NCBI RefSeq assembly: GCF_028858725.1
Contig: NC_084771.1
Span: forward strand, 9,390,915 to 9,454,914
Source of the DNA: Colius striatus
Lineage: Eukaryota; Chordata; Aves; Coliiformes; Coliidae
Length of the DNA: 64,000 nt
Reading direction: 5' to 3'
The notes below the pieces were generated by a model. That model saw only the letters and a list, made by a program, of their open reading frames with translations. It ran no database searches and was not told where the DNA came from. Each line of letters opens with the position of its first letter. Position 1 is the stretch's first letter. The translations under genes and the position numbers were made by a program. Below are positions 50,001 through 54,435 of this stretch, in pieces.

Positions 50001-51765
50001 GTAAAGTCTAGGTACCCAAGGCAAAGGGGAAGAAAACTTACAGAAGTTGGGCAAAGAAACGTGTTCTTTGTATCCAAGCTTTGTAATTAATTTTCTGCTG
50101 TATTCTCAGGACCTTATTAACCAAGGAAGAGAGAAGGTTGTGGAAGCAACCAACAGTGTAACTGCAGCAAGAATTCAGCCCCTTGAAGACATCATTTCAA
50201 CCATAGTGAGTGAAGTGGATAAGTGTTTGCCATGCTCTGGAAATGTTGATTTTCTACAAATAACATTTATACACAAATAAGGTGTTTTTCCTCTGTCTCA
50301 TCTTTATCTGTCAGTCATAGGCTGCCATATTTCTCACTCCCAGTAATCTAGGGATGTATTACCTTAATTAGCAGTTAGTAGAGTTAATAACTCATAGTTC
50401 TGATGGTGAAATATGATTTTGCCTTTACTGGAGGTTAGGTGGTGTTTTAACTCTTGACGTGACTCTGAACATAAATCAAGACCTTTGTTACCATTAGGCT
50501 TTTGTTAAATGACCAGTGCCAAGAAGTTTTTGTATTTTTTTTCCCTTTTCAGTGGAAAGAAAATGTAACCCTTACTGAGAGCCAAGTGCAGGCCCTGGCA
50601 TTAAGCAGGCAGGCAAGCCAGGAGCTGGATGTCAAGCGCCGAGAAGCCATCTACAACGACGTCCTCACTAAACAACAGATGGTAAAATAGTTTATATTTA
50701 CTTGATCAACTGTCCCGTGTTTCAACTGGGATGTTGAGTGTTAAAGCAGAAGTGGGTGTTCAGGTACATCAGGCTGTACTTGCAGAATGTGTGTCTCCCA
50801 GGGCCATGTTTCCGCTGGCGTGGTGTAAGGGTGCGTGTGACGTAACGGCAGGAGACGGTGACTTCTGCTCAGCCTCACTGCAGGGGGCTCCATGAGAAGT
50901 TCATTTACAAAACAGACTTGCCAGATTTTTTTCTCTTGGATTAGTTTGCTTGAGGGTCACGAGGCTTAAAGAGAAATCTGATTCTCGGAGCTCAGAAGGC
51001 AGCTTACAAAACACACATCTTAGAAAGTACTGGTAATGTTGTTTTAGCTTAGAATTATTTTGCAGAGTCTGAAAGCTGCCCAGATTGTGTCAGGGAGAAG
51101 AGTTTTCTCATGGGCAAACAAAGATGTAGTGGCAGTCCTGCATGTGGGACTTCCAAGGGGAAGATAAATGGTACCTGACAAATAATGTTGTAACTTATAT
51201 CTGGGAGTGATTTCACAGCATAGTGCATGTTGCTGTAGCAACTTACCTAAATGCTTCGTGCAATGCAATAGGCAAGGCATTAAGGGAACTTAGCCCTAAA
51301 TGCTGTTACTAAATGGTTTCTACAGTAAGCAGCTTGCGAATGCCATCACATTAGTGATGGTGATAACAATGGTGCTCTTTTCCTTCAGCCAGGCTATCCC
51401 TAACAAATTGATTTTAACTCTGAACTTGATACCTGCGGGGTTGAGACGGGTCGTGCACTCACACCAGCTCTGCTTTCCCTCCACAGCTAATCAGTTGTGT
51501 TCAGAGGATACTCATGAACAGAAGACTACAGCAGCAGTACAATCAGCAGCAGCAGCAGCAGATGTCTTACCAGCAAGCAGCAATGAGTCATCTCATGATG
51601 CCAAAGCCTCCAAATTTAATCATGAATCCTTCCAACTACCAACAGATAGATATGAGAGGAATGTATCAGTCAGTGTCTGGTGGAATGCAGCCACCACCGT
51701 TACAACGAGCACCACCCCCAATGCGAGGCAAAAATCCAGGGCCTTCCCAAGGGAAATCAATGTGA
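1..51765 (+). CDS. ATRX: ATRX, SNF2-family chromatin remodeller, C-terminal three quarters (27 exons, 5'-partial)
   Basis: ATRX is a nuclear ATP-dependent DNA translocase that acts with DAXX in H3.3 deposition at heterochromatin, telomeres and G-rich repeats. Joining the 27 exons listed below gives 1,921 codons and a stop without a frameshift. The order is a disordered Ser/Lys-rich region with the HP1-binding LIVKL motif, acidic linkers, SNF2 lobe 1 ([18 protein letters not shown]), an acidic insert, lobe 2 ([23 protein letters not shown]) and a Gln/Pro-rich tail ending GPSQGKSM. Exon number, phases and sequence match human ATRX from roughly residue 515 to the end. The ADD domain, earlier exons and promoter are outside the window. 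All ATPase motifs are intact, so the gene looks functional. The span includes introns; use the exon entries for coding bases. Confidence 0.98.
2049..4857 (+). other. ATRX: ATRX intron 9
   Basis: GT-AG intron of 2.8 kb, AT-rich, ending in a pyrimidine tract and CCCCCAG. I recognise no repeat family, RNA gene or coding exon in it. Confidence 0.9.
4858..4939 (+). CDS. ATRX: ATRX exon 10
   Basis: 82-bp exon, entering in phase 1 and leaving in phase 2. It encodes [11 protein letters not shown] followed by an acidic run of five Glu and six Asp from imperfect GAG and GAT codon repeats, then PENR. Human ATRX has a comparable Asp run and the same PENR-IAKK junction. The acceptor is CCCCCAG and the donor is GTATGA. 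The run of short codon repeats is a likely site of length variation. The frame stays open past the donor (see the alternative tail entry). Confidence 0.95.
4940..5153 (+). CDS. ATRX: Candidate alternative C-terminal tail of a truncated ATRX isoform (intron 10 read-through)
   Basis: If intron 10 is not removed, the ATRX frame continues from PENR for 70 codons to a TAA at 5151-5153. About one third of these residues are Lys or Arg (for example [15 protein letters not shown] and [14 protein letters not shown]), so the tail is strongly basic and would suit a nuclear or DNA-binding end. The stretch 4985-5085 holds about nine CpGs, mostly in Arg codons, inside an otherwise CpG-poor AT-rich intron. 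That suggests selection on the protein. An AATAAA follows at 5408. Mammals make a truncated ATRXt by intron retention and intronic polyadenylation in this part of the gene. Whether this is the same event is inference; chance openness remains possible. Confidence 0.5.
5408..5413 (+). terminator. Candidate intronic poly(A) signal AATAAA
   Basis: Canonical hexamer 255 bases after the stop of the read-through frame in intron 10. The downstream sequence is moderately G/T-containing (AATGTGGAG). Another AATAAA follows near 5655. AT-rich introns contain this hexamer by chance, so it matters only together with the open tail. Confidence 0.35.
6295..6380 (+). mobile_element. CR1 LINE 3'-end fragment
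   Basis: The stretch containing GGACTGAATGATCTTTCAAG and CCCTTCCAACCC, ending in ATTCTGTGATTC, is the hallmark 3' end of avian CR1 LINEs in sense orientation. It is only about 85 bp, a 5'-truncated copy typical of the family. Confidence 0.9.
8075..8165 (+). mobile_element. Possible MIR-like SINE remnant
   Basis: The segment with AGGGTCACAGCTGATCAGTG and GGCAGAAATGAA resembles the core of ancient amniote MIR SINEs (a run of GGTCACAGCTAG-like sequence then GGCAGA). It is short and diverged, so this is a weak call. Confidence 0.3.
11504..11634 (+). CDS. ATRX: ATRX exon 11 (DAXX-binding helix)
   Basis: 131-bp exon, phase 2 in and phase 1 out. It encodes [19 protein letters not shown], nearly identical to human ATRX. 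This amphipathic segment followed by a Ser/Asp/Glu cluster is, from the family literature as I recall it, the core that docks on the DAXX helical bundle. The rest ([16 protein letters not shown]) is a charged linker. Acceptor CTTCAAAG, donor GTGAGC. Retaining intron 11 would add 25 codons before a TGA at 11709-11711. Confidence 0.96.
11635..12133 (+). other. ATRX: ATRX intron 11
   Basis: 499-bp GT-AG intron. The ATRX frame stays open for 25 codons after the donor. There is no AATAAA or ATTAAA inside. A 16-bp direct repeat, TGAAATTCATGGGAGA, occurs at 11901-11916 and 11919-11934. The acceptor lies inside the first copy of a 21-bp duplication. Confidence 0.9.
12124..12165 (+). repeat. 21-bp tandem duplication spanning the exon 12 acceptor
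   Basis: Two identical 21-bp copies lie head to tail at 12124-12144 and 12145-12165. Each contains CTGACAG followed by AAGAGAAGGAG. The first CAG is the acceptor used in the frame-consistent model and the second is an equivalent acceptor 21 bases later. The coding effect is the doubled peptide SLTEEKE. Confidence 0.97.
12134..12334 (+). CDS. ATRX: ATRX exon 12
   Basis: 201-bp exon, phase 1 to phase 1. It encodes an acidic stretch ([18 protein letters not shown] and a Ser/Glu run) and then the highly conserved basic block [20 protein letters not shown], ending GKRRNRRK. Donor GTACAT. The N-terminal acidic part differs from human ATRX because of the 21-bp duplication at the acceptor. Use of the second acceptor at 12153-12154 would shorten the exon by 7 codons in frame. 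Confidence 0.95.
12335..13975 (+). other. ATRX: ATRX intron 12
   Basis: 1.6-kb intron. It contains a 75-codon antisense open frame at 12558-12782 and a 166-codon sense open frame at 12657-13157. I match neither to a protein. No repeat recognised. Confidence 0.88.
13976..14069 (+). CDS. ATRX: ATRX exon 13
   Basis: 94-bp exon, phase 1 in and phase 2 out, acceptor TCTTGAAG and donor GTAGAA. It encodes [19 protein letters not shown] and [13 protein letters not shown], the acidic segment that precedes the SAKKAE block in human ATRX. Close conservation fixes both boundaries. Confidence 0.95.
14070..15132 (+). other. ATRX: ATRX intron 13
   Basis: 1.06-kb intron with one antisense CR1 fragment near 14418. 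The rest is unremarkable AT-rich sequence ending TTTTTTTGATAG. Confidence 0.9.
14418..14494 (-). mobile_element. CR1 LINE 3'-end fragment (antisense)
   Basis: Begins TCATAGAATCACAGAATGGC and continues GGGGTTGGAAGGGACTTTAG, the reverse complement of the CR1 3' end. About 75 bp can be followed before similarity is lost. Confidence 0.9.
15133..15241 (+). CDS. ATRX: ATRX exon 14
   Basis: 109-bp exon, phase 2 in and phase 0 out. It encodes [20 protein letters not shown] followed by [12 protein letters not shown], a very basic block conserved with human ATRX, and then NNNK. Acceptor TTTGATAG, donor GTAGTT. It lies just upstream of the region where human ATRX carries a long Glu run. Confidence 0.95.
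15242..16057 (+). other. ATRX: ATRX intron 14
   Basis: 816-bp intron with one antisense CR1 fragment (15433-15606). Nothing else recognised. Confidence 0.9.
15433..15606 (-). mobile_element. CR1 LINE 3'-end fragment (antisense)
   Basis: Starts ATCATAGAATCATAGAACAG and runs through AGATCATCTAGTCCAACTCC, GTCCAGGCGGGTCTTGAAGA and GGGCAGCCTGTGCCA. These are successive signature segments of the CR1 3' region read in reverse. Confidence 0.95.
16058..16237 (+). CDS. ATRX: ATRX exon 15
   Basis: 180-bp exon of exactly 60 codons, phase 0 to phase 0. It encodes [17 protein letters not shown], the basic [20 protein letters not shown], and a charged helix rich in Glu and Arg ([20 protein letters not shown]). 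Human ATRX carries a long uninterrupted Glu run between SNSE and DENDDSKSP; here only a few residues stand in its place. Acceptor TTCTAACAG, donor GTATGT. Confidence 0.96.
16238..16624 (+). other. ATRX: ATRX intron 15
   Basis: 387-bp GT-AG intron. Nothing recognised. Confidence 0.9.
16625..16766 (+). CDS. ATRX: ATRX exon 16 (entry to SNF2 lobe 1)
   Basis: 142-bp exon, phase 0 in and phase 1 out, encoding [20 protein letters not shown] and later [15 protein letters not shown]. The LKPHQVDG sequence, completed in exon 17, is the Q-motif-like start of the SNF2 ATPase. Acceptor CTTGTAG, donor GTAAGG. Confidence 0.96.
16767..18304 (+). other. ATRX: ATRX intron 16
   Basis: 1.5-kb intron, about one third of it an antisense CR1 copy (17287-17770). 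The rest is plain AT-rich sequence. Confidence 0.9.
17287..17770 (-). mobile_element. CR1 LINE fragment, about 480 bp (antisense)
   Basis: One of the two longest CR1 copies here. It starts TCATAGAATCGTAGAATGG, passes through CGTCCAGGCGGGTCTTGAAG and GGGCAGCCTGTGCCAGGGCT, and continues into the region around CCCTCAGTCTCCTCTTCTCC and AGCCTCATCTGTGCTGAG. The last two segments lie further 5' in the element. It is 5'-truncated. Confidence 0.95.
18305..18414 (+). CDS. ATRX: ATRX exon 17 (Walker A)
   Basis: 110-bp exon, phase 1 in and phase 0 out. It encodes [16 protein letters not shown] and [25 protein letters not shown] is SNF2 motif I, the ATP-binding P-loop with its Lys and Thr intact. Acceptor TTTTATTCAG, donor GTAAGA. 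Confidence 0.97.
18415..22823 (+). other. ATRX: ATRX intron 17
   Basis: 4.4-kb intron between motif I and motif Ia exons. It has a possible MIR-like remnant near 18,700. The stretch 19,140-20,900 has richer, less AT-biased text with interrupted antisense open frames that may be a decayed transposon or retrocopy; I cannot assign it. Nothing else recognised. Confidence 0.88.
18690..18770 (+). mobile_element. Possible MIR-like SINE remnant
   Basis: ATACAGCTAGTAGGAGGCAG followed by AATCAGAAGCCTGTGTTTCT resembles the MIR core (ACAGCTAGTAAGTGGCAG-like, then an AGCC-GG-TT pattern). Short and diverged. Confidence 0.35.
22824..22970 (+). CDS. ATRX: ATRX exon 18 (motif Ia)
   Basis: 147-bp exon of 49 codons, phase 0 to phase 0. 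It encodes [20 protein letters not shown] and [18 protein letters not shown]. The [11 protein letters not shown] segment is SNF2 motif Ia, which contacts DNA in lobe 1. Acceptor CTCTTGCAG, donor GTATAA. Confidence 0.97.
23179..23356 (+). CDS. ATRX: ATRX exon 19
   Basis: 178-bp exon, phase 0 in and phase 1 out, separated from exon 18 by a 208-bp intron. It encodes [20 protein letters not shown], then [19 protein letters not shown] and [25 protein letters not shown] is the lobe 1 strand equivalent to SNF2 motif Ib. Acceptor TTTTGAAAG, donor GTAAGT. Confidence 0.97.
23357..27987 (+). other. ATRX: ATRX intron 19
   Basis: 4.6-kb AT-rich intron. The only feature I see is a CT/CA-rich low-complexity tract at 27838-27878. 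No CR1 or coding exon found. Confidence 0.88.
27838..27878 (+). repeat. Pyrimidine-rich low-complexity tract
   Basis: Mixed CACTCT and CTCTCT units running into a run of eight C residues, about 110 bases before the exon 20 acceptor. Confidence 0.9.
27988..28125 (+). CDS. ATRX: ATRX exon 20 (DEGH box and motif III)
   Basis: 138-bp exon, phase 1 to phase 1. It encodes [19 protein letters not shown] and [23 protein letters not shown] is Walker B (motif II) in the variant typical of ATRX and Rad54-like enzymes. LTGTPLQNN is motif III. Both are intact, so catalysis should be possible. Acceptor TTTCTAG, donor GTGAGT. Confidence 0.98.
28126..28694 (+). other. ATRX: ATRX intron 20
   Basis: 569-bp GT-AG intron. 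Nothing recognised. Confidence 0.9.
28695..28870 (+). CDS. ATRX: ATRX exon 21
   Basis: 176-bp exon, phase 1 in and phase 0 out, encoding [20 protein letters not shown], then [18 protein letters not shown] and [20 protein letters not shown]. These are the helical segments after motif III, conserved almost residue for residue with human ATRX. Acceptor TGTCCTAG, donor GTAAGA. Confidence 0.97.
28871..30768 (+). other. ATRX: ATRX intron 21
   Basis: 1.9-kb intron with no repeat, RNA gene or exon that I recognise. Several chance open frames of 60-105 codons lack homology to anything I know. Confidence 0.88.
30769..30886 (+). CDS. ATRX: ATRX exon 22
   Basis: 118-bp exon, phase 0 in and phase 1 out, encoding [20 protein letters not shown] and [20 protein letters not shown]. 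It corresponds to the SNF2 segment where lobe 1 ends. Substitutions from human ATRX are few (Tyr, Glu and Pro for His, Ala and Ser, as I recall the human protein). Acceptor AAATTACAG, donor GTATGT. Confidence 0.97.
30887..33570 (+). other. ATRX: ATRX intron 22
   Basis: 2.7-kb intron whose middle (about 32,375-32,840) is derived from an endogenous retrovirus and stands out as GC-richer. The remainder is AT-rich with nothing recognised. Confidence 0.9.
32375..32840. mobile_element. Endogenous retrovirus LTR-type fragment (solo)
   Basis: A GC-richer island in an AT-rich intron. Segments such as GGCAGGTATTCAGCCATCCC, CTGTGTTATCAGCACTGTTC and TCCATCCCAGCCAAAACCAG match, from memory, an LTR family that is abundant in bird genomes. 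No gag, pol or env reading frame is attached, so it is a solo fragment. The family (ERVL versus ERVK) and exact ends are uncertain. Confidence 0.6.
33571..33701 (+). CDS. ATRX: ATRX exon 23
   Basis: 131-bp exon, phase 1 in and phase 0 out. It encodes [20 protein letters not shown] and [18 protein letters not shown], ending ISKENK. The [11 protein letters not shown] segment is the SNF2 helix usually written as the HP-L motif before the inter-lobe insert. Acceptor TTGTTGTCAG, donor GTAAAT. Confidence 0.97.
33996..34084 (+). CDS. ATRX: ATRX exon 24
   Basis: 89-bp exon, phase 0 in and phase 2 out, following a 294-bp intron. It encodes [18 protein letters not shown] and [12 protein letters not shown], the acidic ATRX-specific insert between the two ATPase lobes. 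The acceptor TTTTGAG is weaker than its neighbours, but the frame and homology leave no alternative. Donor GTAATT. Confidence 0.95.
34245..34417 (+). CDS. ATRX: ATRX exon 25
   Basis: 173-bp exon, phase 2 in and phase 1 out, only 160 bases after exon 24. It begins with a Lys run ([17 protein letters not shown]), then [20 protein letters not shown], then a variable stretch [15 protein letters not shown]. It is part of the poorly structured inter-lobe insert. Acceptor CTTCCTAG, donor GTGAGT. Confidence 0.96.
34418..35634 (+). other. ATRX: ATRX intron 25
   Basis: 1.2-kb AT-rich intron with a short GT-rich tract near 35,050. Nothing else recognised. Confidence 0.9.
35635..35788 (+). CDS. ATRX: ATRX exon 26
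   Basis: 154-bp exon, phase 1 in and phase 2 out, encoding [37 protein letters not shown] and [14 protein letters not shown]. The [12 protein letters not shown] helix opens the second ATPase lobe and is nearly invariant in ATRX. Acceptor TTTTTATAG, donor GTAAGC. Confidence 0.97.
36060..36163 (+). CDS. ATRX: ATRX exon 27 (motif IV)
   Basis: 104-bp exon, phase 2 in and phase 1 out, 271 bases after exon 26. It encodes [19 protein letters not shown] followed by [16 protein letters not shown]. The LVFSQS segment is SNF2 motif IV. Acceptor GTTTTCAG, donor GTGAGT. Confidence 0.97.
36164..37889 (+). other. ATRX: ATRX intron 27
   Basis: 1.7-kb AT-rich intron. A 17-bp direct repeat (AGGGGTAGCTGCTGGAT) at 37479-37495 and 37497-37513 is the only structure I see. 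Confidence 0.9.
37890..37998 (+). CDS. ATRX: ATRX exon 28
   Basis: 109-bp exon, phase 1 in and phase 2 out. It encodes [20 protein letters not shown] and [16 protein letters not shown]. The [15 protein letters not shown] segment is the lobe 2 motif (RLDGST) that precedes motif V. Acceptor ATTTATAG, donor GTGAGA. Confidence 0.97.
37999..38835 (+). other. ATRX: ATRX intron 28
   Basis: 837-bp intron with a T run near 38,650. Nothing recognised. Confidence 0.9.
38836..39013 (+). CDS. ATRX: ATRX exon 29 (motifs V and VI)
   Basis: 178-bp exon, phase 2 in and phase 0 out. It encodes [20 protein letters not shown], then [20 protein letters not shown] and [19 protein letters not shown]. Motif V ([11 protein letters not shown]) and motif VI (RVYRFGQ, with the arginine finger) are intact. 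Asn and Phe replace two human residues near NKPVF. Acceptor TGTTCCAG, donor GTAGGT. Confidence 0.98.
39014..40691 (+). other. ATRX: ATRX intron 29
   Basis: 1.7-kb intron containing a sense-oriented CR1 copy of about 390 bp (40139-40533) and a small repeat of the unit AAAACCTACT near 40,575-40,600. Nothing else recognised. Confidence 0.9.
40139..40533 (+). mobile_element. CR1 LINE fragment, about 390 bp (sense)
   Basis: Contains GGCTCAGGGGGAGACTTTAT, CAGACTGGATGTGAGGAGGA and GGGAGCTGCTGGAGTCACAG, and ends in CCATTCTGTGATTCTGTGAT. These are ordered segments of the CR1 3' region. A 122-codon open frame inside it (40141-40509) is incidental. Confidence 0.95.
40692..40886 (+). CDS. ATRX: ATRX exon 30
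   Basis: 195-bp exon of 65 codons, phase 0 to phase 0. It encodes [40 protein letters not shown] and [19 protein letters not shown]. It closes the helicase C-terminal lobe; the [15 protein letters not shown] stretch is essentially invariant. Acceptor TTTTGTAG, donor GTAAGT. Confidence 0.97.
42744..42762 (+). repeat. Short TTAA tetranucleotide tract
   Basis: TAATTAATTAATTAATTAA, a perfect run of about four to five units. Confidence 0.95.
46891..46909 (+). repeat. AC dinucleotide microsatellite
   Basis: Nine AC units in a row, flanked by TTTTG and GAGGGC. Confidence 0.95.
47959..48108 (+). CDS. ATRX: ATRX exon 31
   Basis: 150-bp exon of 50 codons, phase 0 to phase 0. It encodes [40 protein letters not shown] and [10 protein letters not shown]. 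The ATRX C-terminal region begins here; the acidic helix is conserved with human ATRX. Acceptor TTTGAACAG, donor GTAAGA. Confidence 0.97.
48109..49076 (+). other. ATRX: ATRX intron 31
   Basis: 968-bp AT-rich intron. Nothing recognised. Confidence 0.9.
49077..49202 (+). CDS. ATRX: ATRX exon 32
   Basis: 126-bp exon of 42 codons, phase 0 to phase 0. It encodes [40 protein letters not shown] and LE. Acceptor TTTTTAAG, donor GTCAGT. The Met and Thr-Asn changes around TGTN differ mildly from human ATRX. Confidence 0.97.
49203..50109 (+). other. ATRX: ATRX intron 32
   Basis: 907-bp intron. Nothing recognised apart from a T/GT-rich run near 49,335. Confidence 0.9.
50110..50205 (+). CDS. ATRX: ATRX exon 33
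   Basis: 96-bp exon of 32 codons, phase 0 to phase 0, encoding [20 protein letters not shown] and [12 protein letters not shown]. Acceptor ATTCTCAG, donor GTGAGT. The final Ile stands where human ATRX has Val. Confidence 0.96.
50206..50552 (+). other. ATRX: ATRX intron 33
   Basis: 347-bp GT-AG intron with a strong pyrimidine tract before exon 34. Nothing else recognised. Confidence 0.9.
50553..50681 (+). CDS. ATRX: ATRX exon 34
   Basis: 129-bp exon of 43 codons, phase 0 to phase 0. It encodes [40 protein letters not shown] and QQM. Acceptor CCTTTTCAG, donor GTAAAA. It is strongly conserved with human ATRX. Confidence 0.97.
50682..51486 (+). other. ATRX: ATRX intron 34
   Basis: 805-bp intron. 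Nothing recognised. Confidence 0.9.
51487..51765 (+). CDS. ATRX: ATRX exon 35, terminal coding part
   Basis: 279 coding bases giving 92 residues and a TGA at 51763-51765. It encodes [20 protein letters not shown], a Gln run (QQQQQQ), [20 protein letters not shown] and the Pro-rich end [13 protein letters not shown], ending GPSQGKSM. The last residues are identical to human ATRX, which confirms the stop. Acceptor CCTCCACAG. The CAG run is short but could vary in length. Confidence 0.98.
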   Translation, partial: LISCVQRILMNRRLQQQYNQQQQQQMSYQQAAMSHLMMPKPPNLIMNPSNYQQIDMRGMYQSVSGGMQPPPLQRAPPPMRGKNPGPSQGKSM

Positions 51766-53997
51766 TTTTGCACTAAAAGCCTAAAGGATTGTTAAAACCA
51801 GAGAAAGAACTTTTTATTTTTTTAGGAATCAATGGCCTAACAGAACTCAACTGTAAAAAAAAAGAAAAACAAAGAAAAAAAAGAAATAGTTTGGTTAATC
51901 CCCGTAAATGCCATGTTCACAGTAGCATTTCAGCTTTGTTTAAATAGGACACAACCTCTTCCCTGCTATCAGTGATGTTGCCTAGAATCTTCTTACATAC
52001 CTTGAGTACAGGAGATAACCAAGTTGTTTTCAGTGAAAACAAGTCCTCCCATACCAGTAGCATCTCCACAGGTTTCCTGTCTAAACTCCTTGCGCTTTTA
52101 GTAGCCGCGAAGCCGCCATCCGATCCGAGAAGCTTAGGAAGGGCTGCAGGTCTGTATGTTTCAGTATATACCATATGTGAGTTGTAAACAGCTGAGTTCT
52201 TGATTAGAGTTGATTCCTCAAATTATGGAAGACTTTTCTGCTCACCCATTTCTTTATACCAGTGGGAATGTTATAAGAGAAACAGTCGAGTTTCTTTTTG
52301 ACTGAGGTCTGGACTCGTACTATATCATCTACGCCGAATGAAACAGGAACTGAAAATGCTCTTAGAATCGAGTGCAATATTCTGAAATACTACTGCTCTG
52401 AAACTTCTGAGTCGTGCAGTTCTCTAGAAACTGTGTATCCAGCCTTAAATAGCGACTTGGGGAAGGTGAATGTTCTTCCCCAGTCTTCTGCCATGTTTTG
52501 TTTTAAGTTTTATGTGATGGAATAACAAAGGGTGACCCTAGAGCAGGAGATGTTTTTCCTTCACACGCTTATTTACTCTCTGCAGAGTCCAATACGAAGC
52601 ACATTTCTGTTAACTCCTTAATGCTGGTGCTACTGTCTCTTCCCATTGCCGGCGATGGGAGACGGGCTAAGAAAAGTCGATTCCTGGTATTTTGGGGGTT
52701 AAAATACTGCCGGTGGCCAGGGTCAAACCCTGCTGTGCAAACATCCCAATGGCAGAACCGTTGCTGATTGAAAATTGACGCAAAAAAAAGTGCTGTAGCA
52801 ACTTCCAGAGCTGCCAGAACAGTGAAATAACTTTTCCTCTATTAGATAAGAGTTTTCATTGTGCACTCCTCCCCATTCCCTTTTGTTGGTGTGAAAACAT
52901 GACTTGGTACAGGAAGAGTTTGGTTATTTTTTTGTGGGGTTTGAGTTGGTTTTTTGTTTTGGGTTTTTTTTTAACGTAGACCAGAGCTGAACTTCTGGTT
53001 TGCACTATAACACTCTCCTTACCCACACTTTTTGTGCTTGTGAGGATCTAATTAAATACTAATAGGGCTTTTCTTTGAATAGAGTTTGGTTGATTGTTCT
53101 TCCCCCCTCCCAAAAAGAAGTTGTTTGTAATGTGGGGGTAAAAGTAAGTGAGAGGAACCTTGAGGCAATGATGTATCGACTCCAGAGATCTCTGGAGAAA
53201 GGGGCAGATGGAGACATTTGCTTCACACGTTGCTGGCCTCTTCTGACTTGCTGACGTGAACTGACATGGTTTTGGTTTCTGGAAAGTTTCTTGCAGGAGT
53301 TTGAGCTCTCACCCCGAAGGGACACATGGCTTTTTGCATCTTACACGATATTTCCTTTTGCGATGGGAACGGAGGTTGTTTGATCTGTTGCAAAACCAAC
53401 AAGAAGTTGCCGTCCTGGACTCTTGTACTCCAAGGTACCACAAACAGAACCTCGGTATGTTCTAGTGCTTTGTCAGCTCTACAGTTACATTTAATTTGGG
53501 GGGAGGAGAGCAAAAAAAAACCAATCAGAGCCTCGTTGACATGAGAAGAAACGCAACGTGAGTCTCTGAGACAAACGCTTGAAGGCAAAAGTACCGTGGG
53601 CAACTCTCACCAACGTTCCTACGCGTCGTGACTAAGAGAAACACTTCCGACCAAAGCCGGGAATGTTCGATAAGAGTTTTGCAGTAACTCAAAAGACTTA
53701 AATGTGGAAGTTTTAGGCAACATTTAAAGGCACATTTTTTTTCCTTCTGGACAGAACTAGGGGTAACAGAAGAGTAACGCAGCGGGAGGAGTCGGAGATG
53801 AGCGTTGAGGTGAAACTCGGACCACTTTGCATACATGTTTCTCACTTGGCATTTTAGCTGCATAACGATGTGCTTTGAGTATAACACCAAGCTTTAACAA
53901 ATATTTAAAGACAGAACGTACATCAGTAAGATAATACAAGGCTCATTTTTATATTTGTTTTAGATGTTTTAACTAGACGAAACGGCTTAAGACGGCG

Positions 53998-54003
53998 AAT
54001 AAA
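53998..54003 (+). terminator. ATRX: Candidate proximal poly(A) signal of ATRX
   Basis: AATAAA followed by T/G-rich sequence (ATGTTGCTTGTAATACAGTT). Its use would shorten the 3' UTR by about 0.4 kb. Confidence 0.45.
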
Positions 54004-54411
54004 AATGTTGCTTGTAATACAGTTTTGCCTGCTAAATTCTCCACATTTTGTAACCTGTTTATTCCTTTGGATGTAAAGCGTTTTTGCTTAGTATTGTGAT
54101 CTTGTACATGTTTTGTCCCAGTTGTATAGTAATGTTTCAGTCCATCAACCAGCTTTGGCTGCTGAAATCATACAGCTGTGAAGACTTGCCTTTGTTTCTA
54201 TTAGATGGCTTTTCAGTTCTGTATTAAATATCTGAAGTACTATAGAAAAAGTGTCCCCTCTTCCTATAAGGCTGTTTTGTAATATATATAAGGACTGGAA
54301 ATGTGTTTTTAAAGAGAAGAAGCATTCAAGTATGACGATATACTATCTGTGTTTTCACCATTCAAAGTGCTGTTTAGTAGTTGAAACTTAAACTATTTAA
54401 TATCCTCATTT

Positions 54412-54417
54412 AATAAA
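54412..54417 (+). terminator. ATRX: Likely main poly(A) signal of ATRX
   Basis: AATAAA with a GT-rich element (CAGTGTGGCTTGTGGTACC) starting about 17 bases later, the normal arrangement for cleavage near 54,430-54,435. Confidence 0.75.
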
Positions 54418-54435
54418 GTGACCAAAACCCATCAG

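Larger units (their letters stand above)
51766..54435 (+). other. ATRX: ATRX 3' untranslated region
   Basis: About 2.7 kb from the stop to the inferred cleavage site. It contains an A-rich stretch at 51,855-51,890, a T/G-rich stretch near 52,930-52,970 and two AATAAA signals (53998 and 54412). Open frames here on both strands (for example 53525-53890 minus) show no recognisable protein and are taken as chance. Confidence 0.85.
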
